DNA from: Lysobacteraceae bacterium NML93-0793
Lineage (GTDB): Bacteria; Pseudomonadota; Gammaproteobacteria; Xanthomonadales; Xanthomonadaceae
Assembly (NCBI GenBank): GCA_002324875.1
Contig: NTJG01000013.1
Location: 35,720 to 99,719 of the forward strand
Direction: 5' to 3'
DNA length: 64,000 nucleotides
Shown here: positions 38,808 through 47,126 of the stretch, piece by piece
How positions within the stretch are numbered: position 1 is the stretch's first letter
Layout of the letters: every line of letters starts with the position of its first letter
Program-made: the position numbers and the translations under genes
The notes under the pieces: generated by a model
The model's input: the letters and a program-made list of their open reading frames with translations, nothing else
The model's database searches: none
Told to the model about the DNA's origin: nothing

Positions 38808-39125
38808 TCAACGGCGAACTAATCTTCCATGAGAGAGATATATCATTCGAAGTATTGCGCTGAATACAAGCCAAAGAACTGCAATGAAGGCTACCCCAGC
38901 CCACTCTGAGGTCACTGCAAAAATATCGAGGAGCGCTGTTCCTATGAGCAACGCTCCGAATATCCCGATAAGCTGACAAGCAATTTCTGGAACCCAAGGC
39001 AAGCGGTTTCTTGAGTCACACTGCCTACAAGCAATACTCCACCCGTGGGGCTCGAGGGAGATAAGCTTAAAGAGTGAAAGATTGATTGGCTTCTCGCAAA
39101 AGCAGCAGCAGCATTTATCTTTCAT
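38808..39125 (-). CDS. Zinc-ribbon membrane protein in an integron-type cassette
   Basis: A 105-residue protein beginning MKDKCCCCFCEKPINLSLF, with a second pair in SIACRQCDSRNRLP, so a C-x2-C...C-x2-C zinc ribbon of the cxxc_20_cxxc kind. Two membrane helices follow (IACQLIGIFGALLIGTALLD and WAGVAFIAVLWLVFSAILR), with a basic tail. It is low in GC, uses codons rare in the rest of the window, and is bounded by GTTAGCT on its 5' side and attC on its 3' side. Function unknown. Confidence 0.85.
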   Translation of the reverse strand: MKDKCCCCFCEKPINLSLFKLISLEPHGWSIACRQCDSRNRLPWVPEIACQLIGIFGALLIGTALLDIFAVTSEWAGVAFIAVLWLVFSAILRMIYLSHGRLVRR

Positions 39126-39129
39126 TGAG

Positions 39130-39136
39130 AGCTAAC
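39130..39136 (-). other. GTTAGCT core at the cassette 5' boundary
   Basis: The minus-strand heptamer GTTAGCT, four bases before the first cassette's ATG, resembles an R' recombination core (GTTRRRY with one mismatch). It may mark the attI-like or upstream attC junction. A full site was not found around it. Confidence 0.45.
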
Positions 39137-39170
39137 ACCAAGTAGCGCTCAAAAAGCGCGATATGCACGG

Positions 39171-39199
39171 ATCATCATTGACGCCCCTGCGGCTGTCAA
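39171..39199 (-). promoter_or_regulatory. Sigma-70 promoter driving the cassettes
   Basis: Minus strand: consensus -35 TTGACA (39199-39194), a 17-bp spacer, and -10 GATGAT (39176-39171, four of six matches). Transcription would start about 40 bp before the first cassette gene. The position is that of an integron cassette promoter (Pc). Confidence 0.75.
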
Positions 39200-39457
39200 C
39201 GCCGCAAAACCCTCGCGGAAACAGGCACTTGCTCACTCCGGCACGGCAGAGTCCCTCTCTGCGCTCGGTGCATATCTGCGAAAGTGCGATTTTGCACCGC
39301 GAACGCCTCGAAATGTGCGATATGCAAATTTCTGAAAGGCGGACAAAAACCCTCCGGCAGCCCGCACTCTACCCCTGGGCCACGCGCTACGAGGGACACG
39401 GGGCCGACCTGATTTGCCAGCCGGCCGGGAGCCCCCGAACCTTCGATGCCGGTGCGC

Positions 39458-40135
39458 CTATTCGGCGCCAGCCCCTGCCACCTTCCCCGCCAAAATCTCC
39501 TTAAGCGCCCGCTCGAACACCTCCACCGGCTGCCCACCCGAAATCAGGTGCTGCTGATCGATGATCACCGCCGGCACGCTGTTGATGCCGCTACGGACGA
39601 AGAACTGTTCTTCGGCGCGCACGGCGTCGGCGTATTCGTCCGAGGCAAGAATCGCGGCCGCACGCTCGGCATCCAGCCCCACGCTGCTCGCAATGCGCAC
39701 CAGCGTGGCGTGATCGCTGACGTTCTCGCCGTCGCGGTGATATGCCTGCAGCAGGGCAAGCTTGAGATTGAACTGCAGGCCTTCGAGGCCGGCCCAGTGC
39801 AGCAGGCGATGCGCGTCGAAGGTGTTCCAGGTGCGATGACGCTCACCGAAGGTGAAGCCGACCTCGGCACCGCGGGCCTGGATGTTGGCGCGGGCGGCGG
39901 TCAGTTGCTCGGGCGACAGGCCGTACTTGTGCGTGAGGTGCTCGGCGATGTCTTCGCCTTCCGGCGCCATCTGCGGGTTGAGCTCGAAGGGGCGCACGTG
40001 GAAGTCGACATCCACGTTCGCGGGCAGGCGCGCAAGCGCCTGGTCGAGTGCGGTCAGGCCGATGGCGCACCAGGGGCAGACGATGTCGGAGACGAAATCG
40101 ATGCGCAGCGGCACACGTTCGGTGGTGGCGTTCAT
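39458..40135 (-). CDS. DsbA-family FrnE-like oxidoreductase
   Basis: A 225-residue cytosolic thioredoxin-fold protein without signal peptide. The active site is [12 protein letters not shown] (Cys20, Cys23), then [20 protein letters not shown] and [14 protein letters not shown], and the cis-Pro loop [20 protein letters not shown]. This matches the FrnE/polyketide-isomerase-like DsbA branch. The ATG overlaps the hutU stop by 4 bp, so it is translated with hutU, although no role in histidine breakdown is known for this family. Confidence 0.93.
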   Translation of the reverse strand: MNATTERVPLRIDFVSDIVCPWCAIGLTALDQALARLPANVDVDFHVRPFELNPQMAPEGEDIAEHLTHKYGLSPEQLTAARANIQARGAEVGFTFGERHRTWNTFDAHRLLHWAGLEGLQFNLKLALLQAYHRDGENVSDHATLVRIASSVGLDAERAAAILASDEYADAVRAEEQFFVRSGINSVPAVIIDQQHLISGGQPVEVFERALKEILAGKVAGAGAE

Positions 40136-41811
40136 GCCTGCACCATCGGAAGGTTGAGCCCCTGTTCGCGCGCGCAGTCTTTCGCGATGCCGTAGCCGGC
40201 ATCGGCATGGCGCATGACGCCGGTGCCGGGGTCGTTCCACAGCACGCGGGCGATGCGCTTGTCGGCGGCTTCGGTGCCGTCGCAGACGATGACCACGCCC
40301 GAGTGCTGCGAATAGCCCATGCCGACGCCGCCGCCGTGATGCAGGCTCACCCAGGTGGCGCCGCCGGCGACGTTGAGCATGGCGTTGAGCAGCGGCCAGT
40401 CACTGACGGCATCACTGCCGTCGGCCATGGCTTCGGTCTCGCGGTTCGGGGAGGCCACGGAACCGGAGTCGAGATGGTCGCGGCCGATCACGATCGGCGC
40501 CTTCAGTTCGCCGTTGCGCACCATCTCGTTGAAGGCGAGGCCCAGCTTGTCGCGCAGACCGAGGCCCACCCAGCAGATGCGCGCAGGCAGGCCCTGGAAG
40601 GCGATGCGCTCGCCGGCCATGTCGAGCCAGCGGTGCAGATGCGGGTCATCCGGGATGAGTTCCTTGACCTTGGCATCGGTCTTCGCGATGTCCTCGGGAT
40701 CGCCGCTCAGCGCGACCCAGCGGAACGGGCCGATGCCGCGGCAGAACAGCGGACGCACATAGGCCGGCACGAACCCGGGGAAATCGAAGGCATTGGCGCA
40801 GCCTTCGTCCTTCGCCATCTGGCGGATGTTGTTGCCGTAGTCGACGGTGGGAACGCCGGCCGCGTGGAAAGCGAGCATGGCTTCGACGTGCACGCGCATC
40901 GATTGCTTGGCGGCGTCGCGCACGTTCTCGGGATTGGCGCTCTGCTCGGCGATCCACTGCTCGACGCTCCAGCCGATCGGCAGATAACCGTGGACGGGGT
41001 CGTGGGCGCTGGTCTGGTCGGTCACGCAGTCCGGGCGCACGCCACGCTTCACGAGTTCGGGCAGCACTTCGGCCGCGTTGCCGAGCAGCGCGATGGATTT
41101 GGCTTCGCCGGCCTGTGTGTACTTCGTGATGCGCGCGAGCGCGTCGTCGAGATCATTCGCCTGCTCGTCGACATAGCGCGTCTTGATGCGGAAATCGATG
41201 CGGCTCTGCTGGCATTCGATGGTCAGGCTGCACGCACCGGCGAGGCTCGCGGCCAGCGGCTGCGCACCGCCCATGCCGCCGAGGCCGGCGGTGAGGATCC
41301 ACTTGCCGGTGAGATCGCCGCCGTAGTGCTGGCGGCCCATCTCGACGAACGTCTCGTAGGTGCCCTGCACGATGCCCTGGCTGCCGATGTAGATCCACGA
41401 ACCGGCGGTCATCTGGCCGTACATCGCCAGGCCCTTGCGGTCGAGTTCGTGGAAGTGCTCCCACGTGGCCCAGTGCGGCACGAGGTTGGAGTTGGCGATC
41501 AGCACGCGTGGCGCGTCGGCGTGCGTGCGGAACACGCCGACCGGCTTGCCGGACTGCACCAGCAGCGTCTCGTCGTCGCCGAGGGTCTTCAGCGACTCGA
41601 CGATGGCATCGAAACAGGCCCAGTCGCGCGCGGCGCGGCCGATGCCGCCGTAGACCACGAGATCTTCCGGGCGCTCGGCCACCTCGGGGTCGAGGTTGTT
41701 CATCAGCATGCGCAGCGGCGCTTCGGTGAGCCACGAGCGGCAACTGAGGTCGGTGCCGCGCGGCGCGCGGATCACGCGCGAGGGATCGTGGCGCGAAGGG
41801 GTGTCGGACAT
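40132..41811 (-). CDS. hutU: Urocanate hydratase
   Basis: A 559-residue enzyme converting urocanate to imidazolonepropionate with tightly bound NAD+. The sequence [20 protein letters not shown] near the start, [11 protein letters not shown], the dinucleotide region [20 protein letters not shown], and [20 protein letters not shown] with [17 protein letters not shown] near the C-terminus are all typical. Length is normal for the family. The other hut genes in the window (hutF, hutI) are 10-13 kb away. Confidence 0.97.
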   Translation of the reverse strand: MSDTPSRHDPSRVIRAPRGTDLSCRSWLTEAPLRMLMNNLDPEVAERPEDLVVYGGIGRAARDWACFDAIVESLKTLGDDETLLVQSGKPVGVFRTHADAPRVLIANSNLVPHWATWEHFHELDRKGLAMYGQMTAGSWIYIGSQGIVQGTYETFVEMGRQHYGGDLTGKWILTAGLGGMGGAQPLAASLAGACSLTIECQQSRIDFRIKTRYVDEQANDLDDALARITKYTQAGEAKSIALLGNAAEVLPELVKRGVRPDCVTDQTSAHDPVHGYLPIGWSVEQWIAEQSANPENVRDAAKQSMRVHVEAMLAFHAAGVPTVDYGNNIRQMAKDEGCANAFDFPGFVPAYVRPLFCRGIGPFRWVALSGDPEDIAKTDAKVKELIPDDPHLHRWLDMAGERIAFQGLPARICWVGLGLRDKLGLAFNEMVRNGELKAPIVIGRDHLDSGSVASPNRETEAMADGSDAVSDWPLLNAMLNVAGGATWVSLHHGGGVGMGYSQHSGVVIVCDGTEAADKRIARVLWNDPGTGVMRHADAGYGIAKDCAREQGLNLPMVQA

Positions 41812-41920
41812 GGCGGCGCGGTTCCAGCAGTGACGATGCGGCGATTATCGCACCGCGCTGCGCAGCGGCCTGACGCGCTGCGGCGTGAGCGCCGGCCTGC
41901 GCAGCGCCTAAGCTGCGGGC

Positions 41921-42685
41921 ATGACTTCTCCACGTTTCGCGCTCGGTGCCGCGCTGCTGACCGGCCTCGCCGCCTGCGCCTCCACAGTCCCGCACACACC
42001 CCCGGTTGCCGCCAGCGACGCCACGCCCGGGCGCGTGCTGGTGTTCACGCACACGGCCGGCTTCCGCCACGATTCGATTCCGGTGACGGTCGAGACGCTG
42101 CAGGCGCTGGGCCGCGGCACCGGTCTCGAGGTGGACACCACCGAAGACCCTGCGATGTTCGACGACGCCACGTTGTCGCGCTATGTCGCCGTGGTGTTCG
42201 CACACACCACGCGCGAGGTGCTGGCGCGTCCGCAGCAGGCCGCGTTCGAACGCTATGTGGCCGCCGGCGGCGGCTTCATTGGCGTGCATGCCGCGGCCGA
42301 CAGCGGCTACACCTGGCCCTGGTACGGCGAGCTGGTCGGGGCGTGGTTCGCGCGGCATCCCGAGGGGCTGCAGTCGGTACGCGTGGTGTTCGAGGACGGC
42401 GCCGGGCCCGATGGCCTGCAGGACTGGCGCGTCACCGACGAGATCTACGACTACCGTCGCAACCCGCGGCCGCACGTGCGCGTCACCGCGTCGATCGACC
42501 CGGCCTCGCATCCCGATGGCGGCATGGGCGACGACCATCCGATCGCCTGGTGTCACCGCAATGCCGGCGGCCCCGCCTGGTACACCGGCCTCGGCCACGA
42601 CGCCGCGCTGTATGCCGATCCGGTGTTCCGCGCGCAGCTGCTGCGCGGCCTGCGCTACGTGAGCGGACAGTCCGAGGCCTGCTGA
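41921..42685 (+). CDS. ThuA-domain lipoprotein
   Basis: 254 residues: lipobox LAAC (Cys19), short linker, then a ThuA fold. Motifs: RVLVFTHTAGFRHDSIPVTV, VAVVFAHTTREVLARPQQAA, GGGFIGVHAAADSGYTWPWY and DDHPIAWCHRNAGGPAWYTG, ending with the helix FRAQLLRGLRYV. ThuA proteins are trehalose- or sugar-related by genetic evidence in rhizobia; the reaction is unknown. It is divergent from hutU. Confidence 0.92.
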   Translation: MTSPRFALGAALLTGLAACASTVPHTPPVAASDATPGRVLVFTHTAGFRHDSIPVTVETLQALGRGTGLEVDTTEDPAMFDDATLSRYVAVVFAHTTREVLARPQQAAFERYVAAGGGFIGVHAAADSGYTWPWYGELVGAWFARHPEGLQSVRVVFEDGAGPDGLQDWRVTDEIYDYRRNPRPHVRVTASIDPASHPDGGMGDDHPIAWCHRNAGGPAWYTGLGHDAALYADPVFRAQLLRGLRYVSGQSEAC

Positions 42686-42785
42686 TGACGCGGCGCGCAG
42701 CCGCGGGCTAGACTCCGCGCCCCGCGGGACGCGGGGTCCGCGGCGGCCCATTGGCCGCAGCGGGTTTCATCAGCAAGGGGACAAC

Positions 42786-43412
42786 ATGATCAAGTGTGGA
42801 CGCGTGGCGCTGGTCGCCATCGCAGGTGTTCTGGCCGTGCCGTGCGCGCAGGCCCAGGGTGGCTTCTTCGTCGGCGCGCAGGCCGGTCGGGCGACGCTGT
42901 CGGACACCGGTTTCAGGGACGACAGCAGCAGCACGCAGTCGATCGGCGCGGGCTACCGCTGGCAGGCCGGCGCATCGCCGGTGCTGATCGGCGTGGAAGC
43001 AGGCTACGGGCGGCTGGGCGAGATCGGCGAAAGCTACGCGCTCTCGGGCTATTCGGAGCGACGCGAGTTCGAGGCCGACTACGGCTACGTGGGCGCGAAC
43101 GCGCGGTTCCAGTTCGGCGCCGACAGCCGCTGGTTCGCGATCGCGCGCCTCGGCTACATGGGCTACGACCAGGAGTTCCGCTACCGCGTCGAAGCACCGG
43201 GCCTGAGCGAAGAGGGCCGCTTCAGCGACGACGGCGGCGGTGCGTACTTCGGCCTCGGCCTGGGCGTGGACGTGACCCGCACCTTCAACGTCAACGCGAT
43301 GGTCAACGGCTATGCGTACTCGTCGATCTATCGCGACGGCGACCGCTACCGCTTCGACGACGATGTGAGCACCGCGCGCACCGTGACCTTGGGCGCCGAA
43401 CTGCGGTTCTGA
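42786..43412 (+). CDS. Outer-membrane beta-barrel protein
   Basis: A 208-residue OmpA/OmpX-like barrel. Signal peptide (ending PCAQAQ), then GGFFVGAQAGRATLSDTGF and alternating amphipathic strands such as IGVEAGYGRLGEIG and GGGAYFGLGLGVDVTRTFNV, ending VTLGAELRF with the terminal Phe of outer-membrane proteins. Eight strands are likely. Ligand or function cannot be told. Confidence 0.85.
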   Translation: MIKCGRVALVAIAGVLAVPCAQAQGGFFVGAQAGRATLSDTGFRDDSSSTQSIGAGYRWQAGASPVLIGVEAGYGRLGEIGESYALSGYSERREFEADYGYVGANARFQFGADSRWFAIARLGYMGYDQEFRYRVEAPGLSEEGRFSDDGGGAYFGLGLGVDVTRTFNVNAMVNGYAYSSIYRDGDRYRFDDDVSTARTVTLGAELRF

Positions 43413-43422
43413 TCCGCAGGCA

Positions 43423-43456
43423 AGAAAAAGGGAGTGCGCCTGCGGGCGCACTCCCT
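43423..43456 (-). terminator. Terminator between convergent barrel and plug-like genes
   Basis: A 12-bp perfect stem (AGGGAGTGCGCC) with a 4-base loop. On the minus strand it is followed by TTTTTCTTG, so it terminates the 43481-43798 gene and may also stop the barrel gene. Confidence 0.88.
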
Positions 43457-43480
43457 CGTGATGCAGCGCGGACGCCGCAC

Positions 43481-43798
43481 TCAGAACACCGACGGGTCCA
43501 GACGGCGCAGCGCGTCCTTGACGTCCACCGAGCCGGTGCGCTCGATGTCCTCGCGGGTGTAGACGCGGCCACCCCCGCTGACGCATTCCTGCTCGGCGCG
43601 GCGCGAGCGCGCATTGGCGTTCGCGGTGATGCGCGAGCCGGTCTCGCGGATGCAGAAACGGTCTGACGGGCTGGTCCGCTGACCGCGGTCGCGCCGGGCT
43701 TCTTCCTCTTCTTCCTGCTGCTGCGCATGGGCAACGTGCGACACCGTGCCGAGGGCAAGGCCGGCGCACATCGCGGCAATCCACCATTTGCTGTTCAT
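43481..43798 (-). CDS. Small secreted protein resembling a TonB-receptor plug fragment
   Basis: 105 residues: signal peptide (ending VAHAQQ), a Glu/Arg-rich stretch, then RFCIRETGSRITANANARSR and ECVSGGGRVYTREDIERTG followed by SVDVKDALRRLDPSVF. The TGSRI and REDIERTG...DALRRLDPS pieces mirror the start of TonB-receptor plug domains, but no barrel follows. The two Cys (in FCI and ECV) could pair. It has its own terminator. It is not a truncated receptor by frameshift as far as the next 300 bp show. Confidence 0.78.
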   Translation of the reverse strand: MNSKWWIAAMCAGLALGTVSHVAHAQQQEEEEEARRDRGQRTSPSDRFCIRETGSRITANANARSRRAEQECVSGGGRVYTREDIERTGSVDVKDALRRLDPSVF

Positions 43799-43914
43799 CG
43801 CGGATCTCCGGATCTGGCAATCGAGTGCGTCCACGATACGCCGCGCCCGGCGGGCTGTGGTCTGGGTTGGCTGAACGTTCAGGCGGCAGAGGCTTCCGCT
43901 GGATCGAATCACTG

Positions 43915-43969
43915 GCGTCCTCCCCGCGGCTCTCAACCGCCGTGCGGCGGGTCAAGCGGGGATCCAGCG
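43915..43969 (-). repeat. Dispersed repeat, copy B
   Basis: Minus strand: CGCTGGATCCCCGCTTGACC, then CCGCACGGCGGTTGAGAGCC. It matches copy A (21579-21651) over most of its length. Confidence 0.72.
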
Positions 43970-43993
43970 ACTTCAAGCCTTTGAAAACCGGAG

Positions 43994-44044
43994 GCGCTGG
44001 ATTCCCGCCTTCGCGGGAATGACGGCTACGAGCGGAATCGTTCT
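43994..44044 (+). repeat. Dispersed repeat, copy C (short form)
   Basis: GCGCTGGATTCCCGCCTTCG, then CGGGAATGACGGCTACGAGC. It has the ends of copy A but a short inner hairpin (CCCGCCTTCGCGGG) in place of the long one. Confidence 0.72.
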
Positions 44045-44166
44045 GACCTTCCTGGCGCGCCGCGAATACGACCGGGCAAGTGACCGCGCGCGGGCGCGCT
44101 CCCGCAGGGGCCGCGCAGGGCTCACATCGAACACGGACCGTCATGGAGCGCCGGTATCATGCGCGG

Positions 44167-45429
44167 ATGCCTGACGTTTTCCGTGTGCGCGCCGCCGCGC
44201 TGCTCTCCGTGCTGTGGCTGTGCGCCTGCAGCGCCCTGCCCCCTGCGAACCGGCCCGCAGCCGCGGCGGCCGAGGCGCCGGCCACGTTGCTGCTGATCTC
44301 GCTCGACGGCGTGCGCCCCGATGCGCTGGGTCGCGGCGATACGCCGACGCTCGACGCCCTTGCCCGCGATGGCGTGCAGGCGTGGATGCGGCCGTCGTAT
44401 CCGTCGCTGACGTTCCCCAATCACTACACGCTGGTGACCGGCCTGCGCCCCGATCGCCACGGTCTGATCCACAACGCGATGTACGACGAGGCGCTGGGTG
44501 ACTTCCGCCTGTCCGACCGCGAAGCGGTGGGCAATGGCGAGTGGTACGCCGATGGCGAGCCGATCTGGGTGACCGCCGAGCGCGCGGGCCTGCCCACGGC
44601 CACGCTGTCGTGGCCGGGCAGCGAGGCCGCGGTGCGCGGCGTGCGACCGACGCGCTGGTATCCGTTCGACGACGCCCGGCCGATGGACGTGCGCATCGAC
44701 ACCGTGCTCGGCTGGATCGACGAGCCGGCCACCACACGCCCGCGCCTGGCGACGCTGTATTTCGAGCATCCCGACAAGGCCGGACACGACTACGGTCCGA
44801 GTTCGTCCGAGTACCGGCAGGCACTGCGCAACGTGGATACGGCACTGGCGCGTCTCGTCGCGGGCCTGCGCGCACGCGCGGCGCTGGACCGGGTGAACCT
44901 GGTGGTGGTGTCCGACCACGGCATGACCGATGTGCCCGAGGGCCAGGTGATCGCGGTCGAATCGATGGCGACGCGGGCCGAGGCGCGCATCGTCTCCACC
45001 GGCCAGGTGATCGGCATCGTGCCGAACCCGGGCTTCGAGATCCGCGTGGCGGAGCGGCTGCTCGGTGCGCACGCGCACTACGACTGCTGGCGTCGCGAGG
45101 CCATGCCGGCGCGCTGGCATTTCGGCGCGCATCCGCGCGTGCCGCCGATCGTCTGCCAGATGCATCCGGGCTGGGATGCGATTCCCGAAGAGGCGATCGC
45201 GCGCCGGCCCCAGCGCACGCGCGGCTCGCACGGTTACGACCCGGCGCTGACGGACATGCGCGCGATGTTCATCGCCCACGGCCCGGCGTTCCGCCACGGC
45301 CTCACGCTGGACGGCTTCGACAACGTCGATGTGTATCCGCTGCTGGCACACCTGCTGGGCATCGCGCCGGCCGACACCGACGGTGATCCGGCCACGCTGC
45401 GCCCGGCGCTGCGTGACGCCGCGCACTGA
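44167..45429 (+). CDS. ENPP-like nucleotide pyrophosphatase/phosphodiesterase
   Basis: A 420-residue alkaline-phosphatase-superfamily lipoprotein (LCAC). Metal and active-site motifs: LLLISLDGVRPDALGRGDTP, PSYPSLTFPNHYTLVTG with the Thr nucleophile, YFEHPDKAGHDYGPSSSEY, VVVSDHGMTD and the final HGYDPALTDMRAMFIAHGPA. All expected Asp/His ligands are visible. It likely hydrolyses nucleotide or phosphodiester substrates in the periplasm. The start ATG at 44167 precedes the signal sequence directly. Confidence 0.93.
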   Translation: MPDVFRVRAAALLSVLWLCACSALPPANRPAAAAAEAPATLLLISLDGVRPDALGRGDTPTLDALARDGVQAWMRPSYPSLTFPNHYTLVTGLRPDRHGLIHNAMYDEALGDFRLSDREAVGNGEWYADGEPIWVTAERAGLPTATLSWPGSEAAVRGVRPTRWYPFDDARPMDVRIDTVLGWIDEPATTRPRLATLYFEHPDKAGHDYGPSSSEYRQALRNVDTALARLVAGLRARAALDRVNLVVVSDHGMTDVPEGQVIAVESMATRAEARIVSTGQVIGIVPNPGFEIRVAERLLGAHAHYDCWRREAMPARWHFGAHPRVPPIVCQMHPGWDAIPEEAIARRPQRTRGSHGYDPALTDMRAMFIAHGPAFRHGLTLDGFDNVDVYPLLAHLLGIAPADTDGDPATLRPALRDAAH

Positions 45430-45578
45430 GGTCGACAGGCCGGGGATGCGCCGCAGCTAAAGACCCACCGGCCCGCGCTTCCGCCCGCTGCAACACGTGC
45501 GGACACGGTTGCCCAGCCGCCTGCATTGATGTCCGAATCCGGCCAGTCGTGCACGCGGCCCGGTGCTAGCCTGCTCTC

Positions 45579-47126
45579 ATGCCGGTCACGCACGCCCTGC
45601 CCGATCCCGCCACCTGCGAGCAGGCCCGCCTGAGTCGCGATGCGCGTTTCGACGGCGTGTTCTTCACCGCGGTGCGCACGACCGGCATCTACTGCCGCCC
45701 CGTCTGCCCCGCGCCCGCGCCCCGGCCTGGCAACGTCGTCTACTACCCGAATGCCGCAGCGGCCGAGACCGCGGGCTTTCGTCCCTGCCTGCGCTGCCGG
45801 CCGGAACTCGCCCCTGCCGACGGCCGTTGGCATCGGGGTGACGACGTGGTCGCCCGCGCCCTGGCCCTGATCGACCAGGGTGTCCTGAACGACGCGCCGC
45901 TGGCGGATCTGGCGGCACGCCTGCATCTGGGCGAGCGCCAGTTGCGACGGTTGTTCGTCGACCGTCTGGGCGCAGCGCCGGTGGGTGTGCACGGCACGCG
46001 CCGCCTGCTGTTCGCCAAGCAACTGCTCACCGAGACCGCGTTGCCGATCACCGAGATCGCCCTGGCGGCCGGGTTCAACAGCGTGCGCCGGTTCAATGCC
46101 GTGTTCCGGGACGCCTACCGCCTGCCGCCGCGCGATCTGCGCAAGGCCCCGCGTTCGGCGACCGGCGATGCACTGACGCTGCGTCTCGCCTATCGCCCGC
46201 CCTACGATCTGCCGGCGATGCTGGATTTCCTGCGCGGACGTGCGCTGCCCGGCATCGAGCACGTCGACGCCACGCACTACACGCGCGTCATCGGCACGGC
46301 CGACGCCCCCGGCTGGCTGCGCGTGGGTGCGTGGCCGGCGGCACGTGGCGAGCCGGCGCCGGATGCGCTGCGCCTCGACCTGCACGGCTGCGCGCCCACG
46401 CAGCTGCAGGACACCGTGCAGCGCGTGCGCCGGATGTTCGACCTCGATGCCGATCCGGCGCCGATCAACGCGCATCTCGCGCGTGATCCCCGTCTGGCAC
46501 CGCTGGTGGGCAAGCGCCCGGGCCTTCGCCTGCCCAGTGGCTGGGACGGCTTCGAGATCGCGGTGCGCGCGGTGATCGGACAGCAGGTCAGCGTGGCGGC
46601 CGCCCGCACATTGACCGCCCGGCTGTCGCAGCGCTTCGGCGCGCCCTTGCCCGAACCGTTCGCCGCGCTGGGGTTCGCGCATCTGTTCCCCGCGCCCGAG
46701 GTGCTGGTGGACGCCGACTTCGACGGCCTCGGCCTGATCGGCAGCCGCATCGCGACGATCCGCGCCATCGCCGCGGCGCTGCGCGACGGCCGCGTGGATT
46801 TCGACCGCGCACGCACGCTCGAGGAGCACACTGCACGCTGGGTCGCACTGCCCGGCATCGGCCCGTGGACCGCGCAGTACATCGCACTGCGTGCGCTGGG
46901 CCATCCCGACGCGTTTCCCGCCGAGGATCTGGTGCTGCAGAAGATGCTGCCCAACGACGGCACGCGCATCACCGCGAAGGCGCTGCGGACCCACGCCGAG
47001 GCGTGGCGGCCCTGGCGCGGCTATGCGGTCTTCCATCTGTGGCGCGAGGCGGCGGCATCGACACCCGTGCGCACCGCGATACCGGCGCGGCCGCGCGCCC
47101 GTTCCGTTCGGAGTCCATCGCCATGA
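45579..47126 (+). CDS. alkA: Ada-AlkA fusion: DNA-3-methyladenine glycosylase II with Ada regulator domains
   Basis: 515 residues. N-terminal Ada zinc domain with Cys39, Cys43, Cys70 and Cys73 (YCRPVC, RPCLRC). AraC-type helix-turn-helix (residues about 90-185, LADLAARLHLGERQLRRLFV, ITEIALAAGFNSVRRFNAVF). AlkA N domain from about 195, then the HhH-GPD with GFEIAVRAVIGQQVSVAAAR, LPGIGPWTAQYIALRALGHP and the catalytic Asp of FPAEDLVLQ. It senses methyl-phosphotriesters, probably activates its own operon and excises alkylated bases. The stop overlaps ogt by 4 bp. Confidence 0.95.
   Translation: MPVTHALPDPATCEQARLSRDARFDGVFFTAVRTTGIYCRPVCPAPAPRPGNVVYYPNAAAAETAGFRPCLRCRPELAPADGRWHRGDDVVARALALIDQGVLNDAPLADLAARLHLGERQLRRLFVDRLGAAPVGVHGTRRLLFAKQLLTETALPITEIALAAGFNSVRRFNAVFRDAYRLPPRDLRKAPRSATGDALTLRLAYRPPYDLPAMLDFLRGRALPGIEHVDATHYTRVIGTADAPGWLRVGAWPAARGEPAPDALRLDLHGCAPTQLQDTVQRVRRMFDLDADPAPINAHLARDPRLAPLVGKRPGLRLPSGWDGFEIAVRAVIGQQVSVAAARTLTARLSQRFGAPLPEPFAALGFAHLFPAPEVLVDADFDGLGLIGSRIATIRAIAAALRDGRVDFDRARTLEEHTARWVALPGIGPWTAQYIALRALGHPDAFPAEDLVLQKMLPNDGTRITAKALRTHAEAWRPWRGYAVFHLWREAAASTPVRTAIPARPRARSVRSPSP

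Larger units (their letters stand above)
39126..39457. other. Leader region of the cassette island
   Basis: 332 bp between the first cassette gene and the FrnE-like gene. It holds a strong promoter facing the cassettes (39171-39199), a GTTAGCT core at 39130-39136 and four related semi-palindromes at 39156-39326. No integrase gene or recognisable remnant is present. Confidence 0.6.
43799..44166. other. Intergenic stretch with two inverted dispersed repeats
   Basis: About 370 bp with no gene. It contains repeat copies B and C facing opposite ways. Confidence 0.6.

Noticed and set aside
39196..39537. Minus-strand frame upstream of the cassettes as an integrase remnant
   Set aside because: The peptide shows no tyrosine-recombinase boxes (no R..HxxR..Y pattern) and overlaps the 3' end of the FrnE-like gene.
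40048..42711. Plus-strand frame of 887 codons across hutU
   Set aside because: It is antisense to hutU and then runs out of frame through the ThuA gene.
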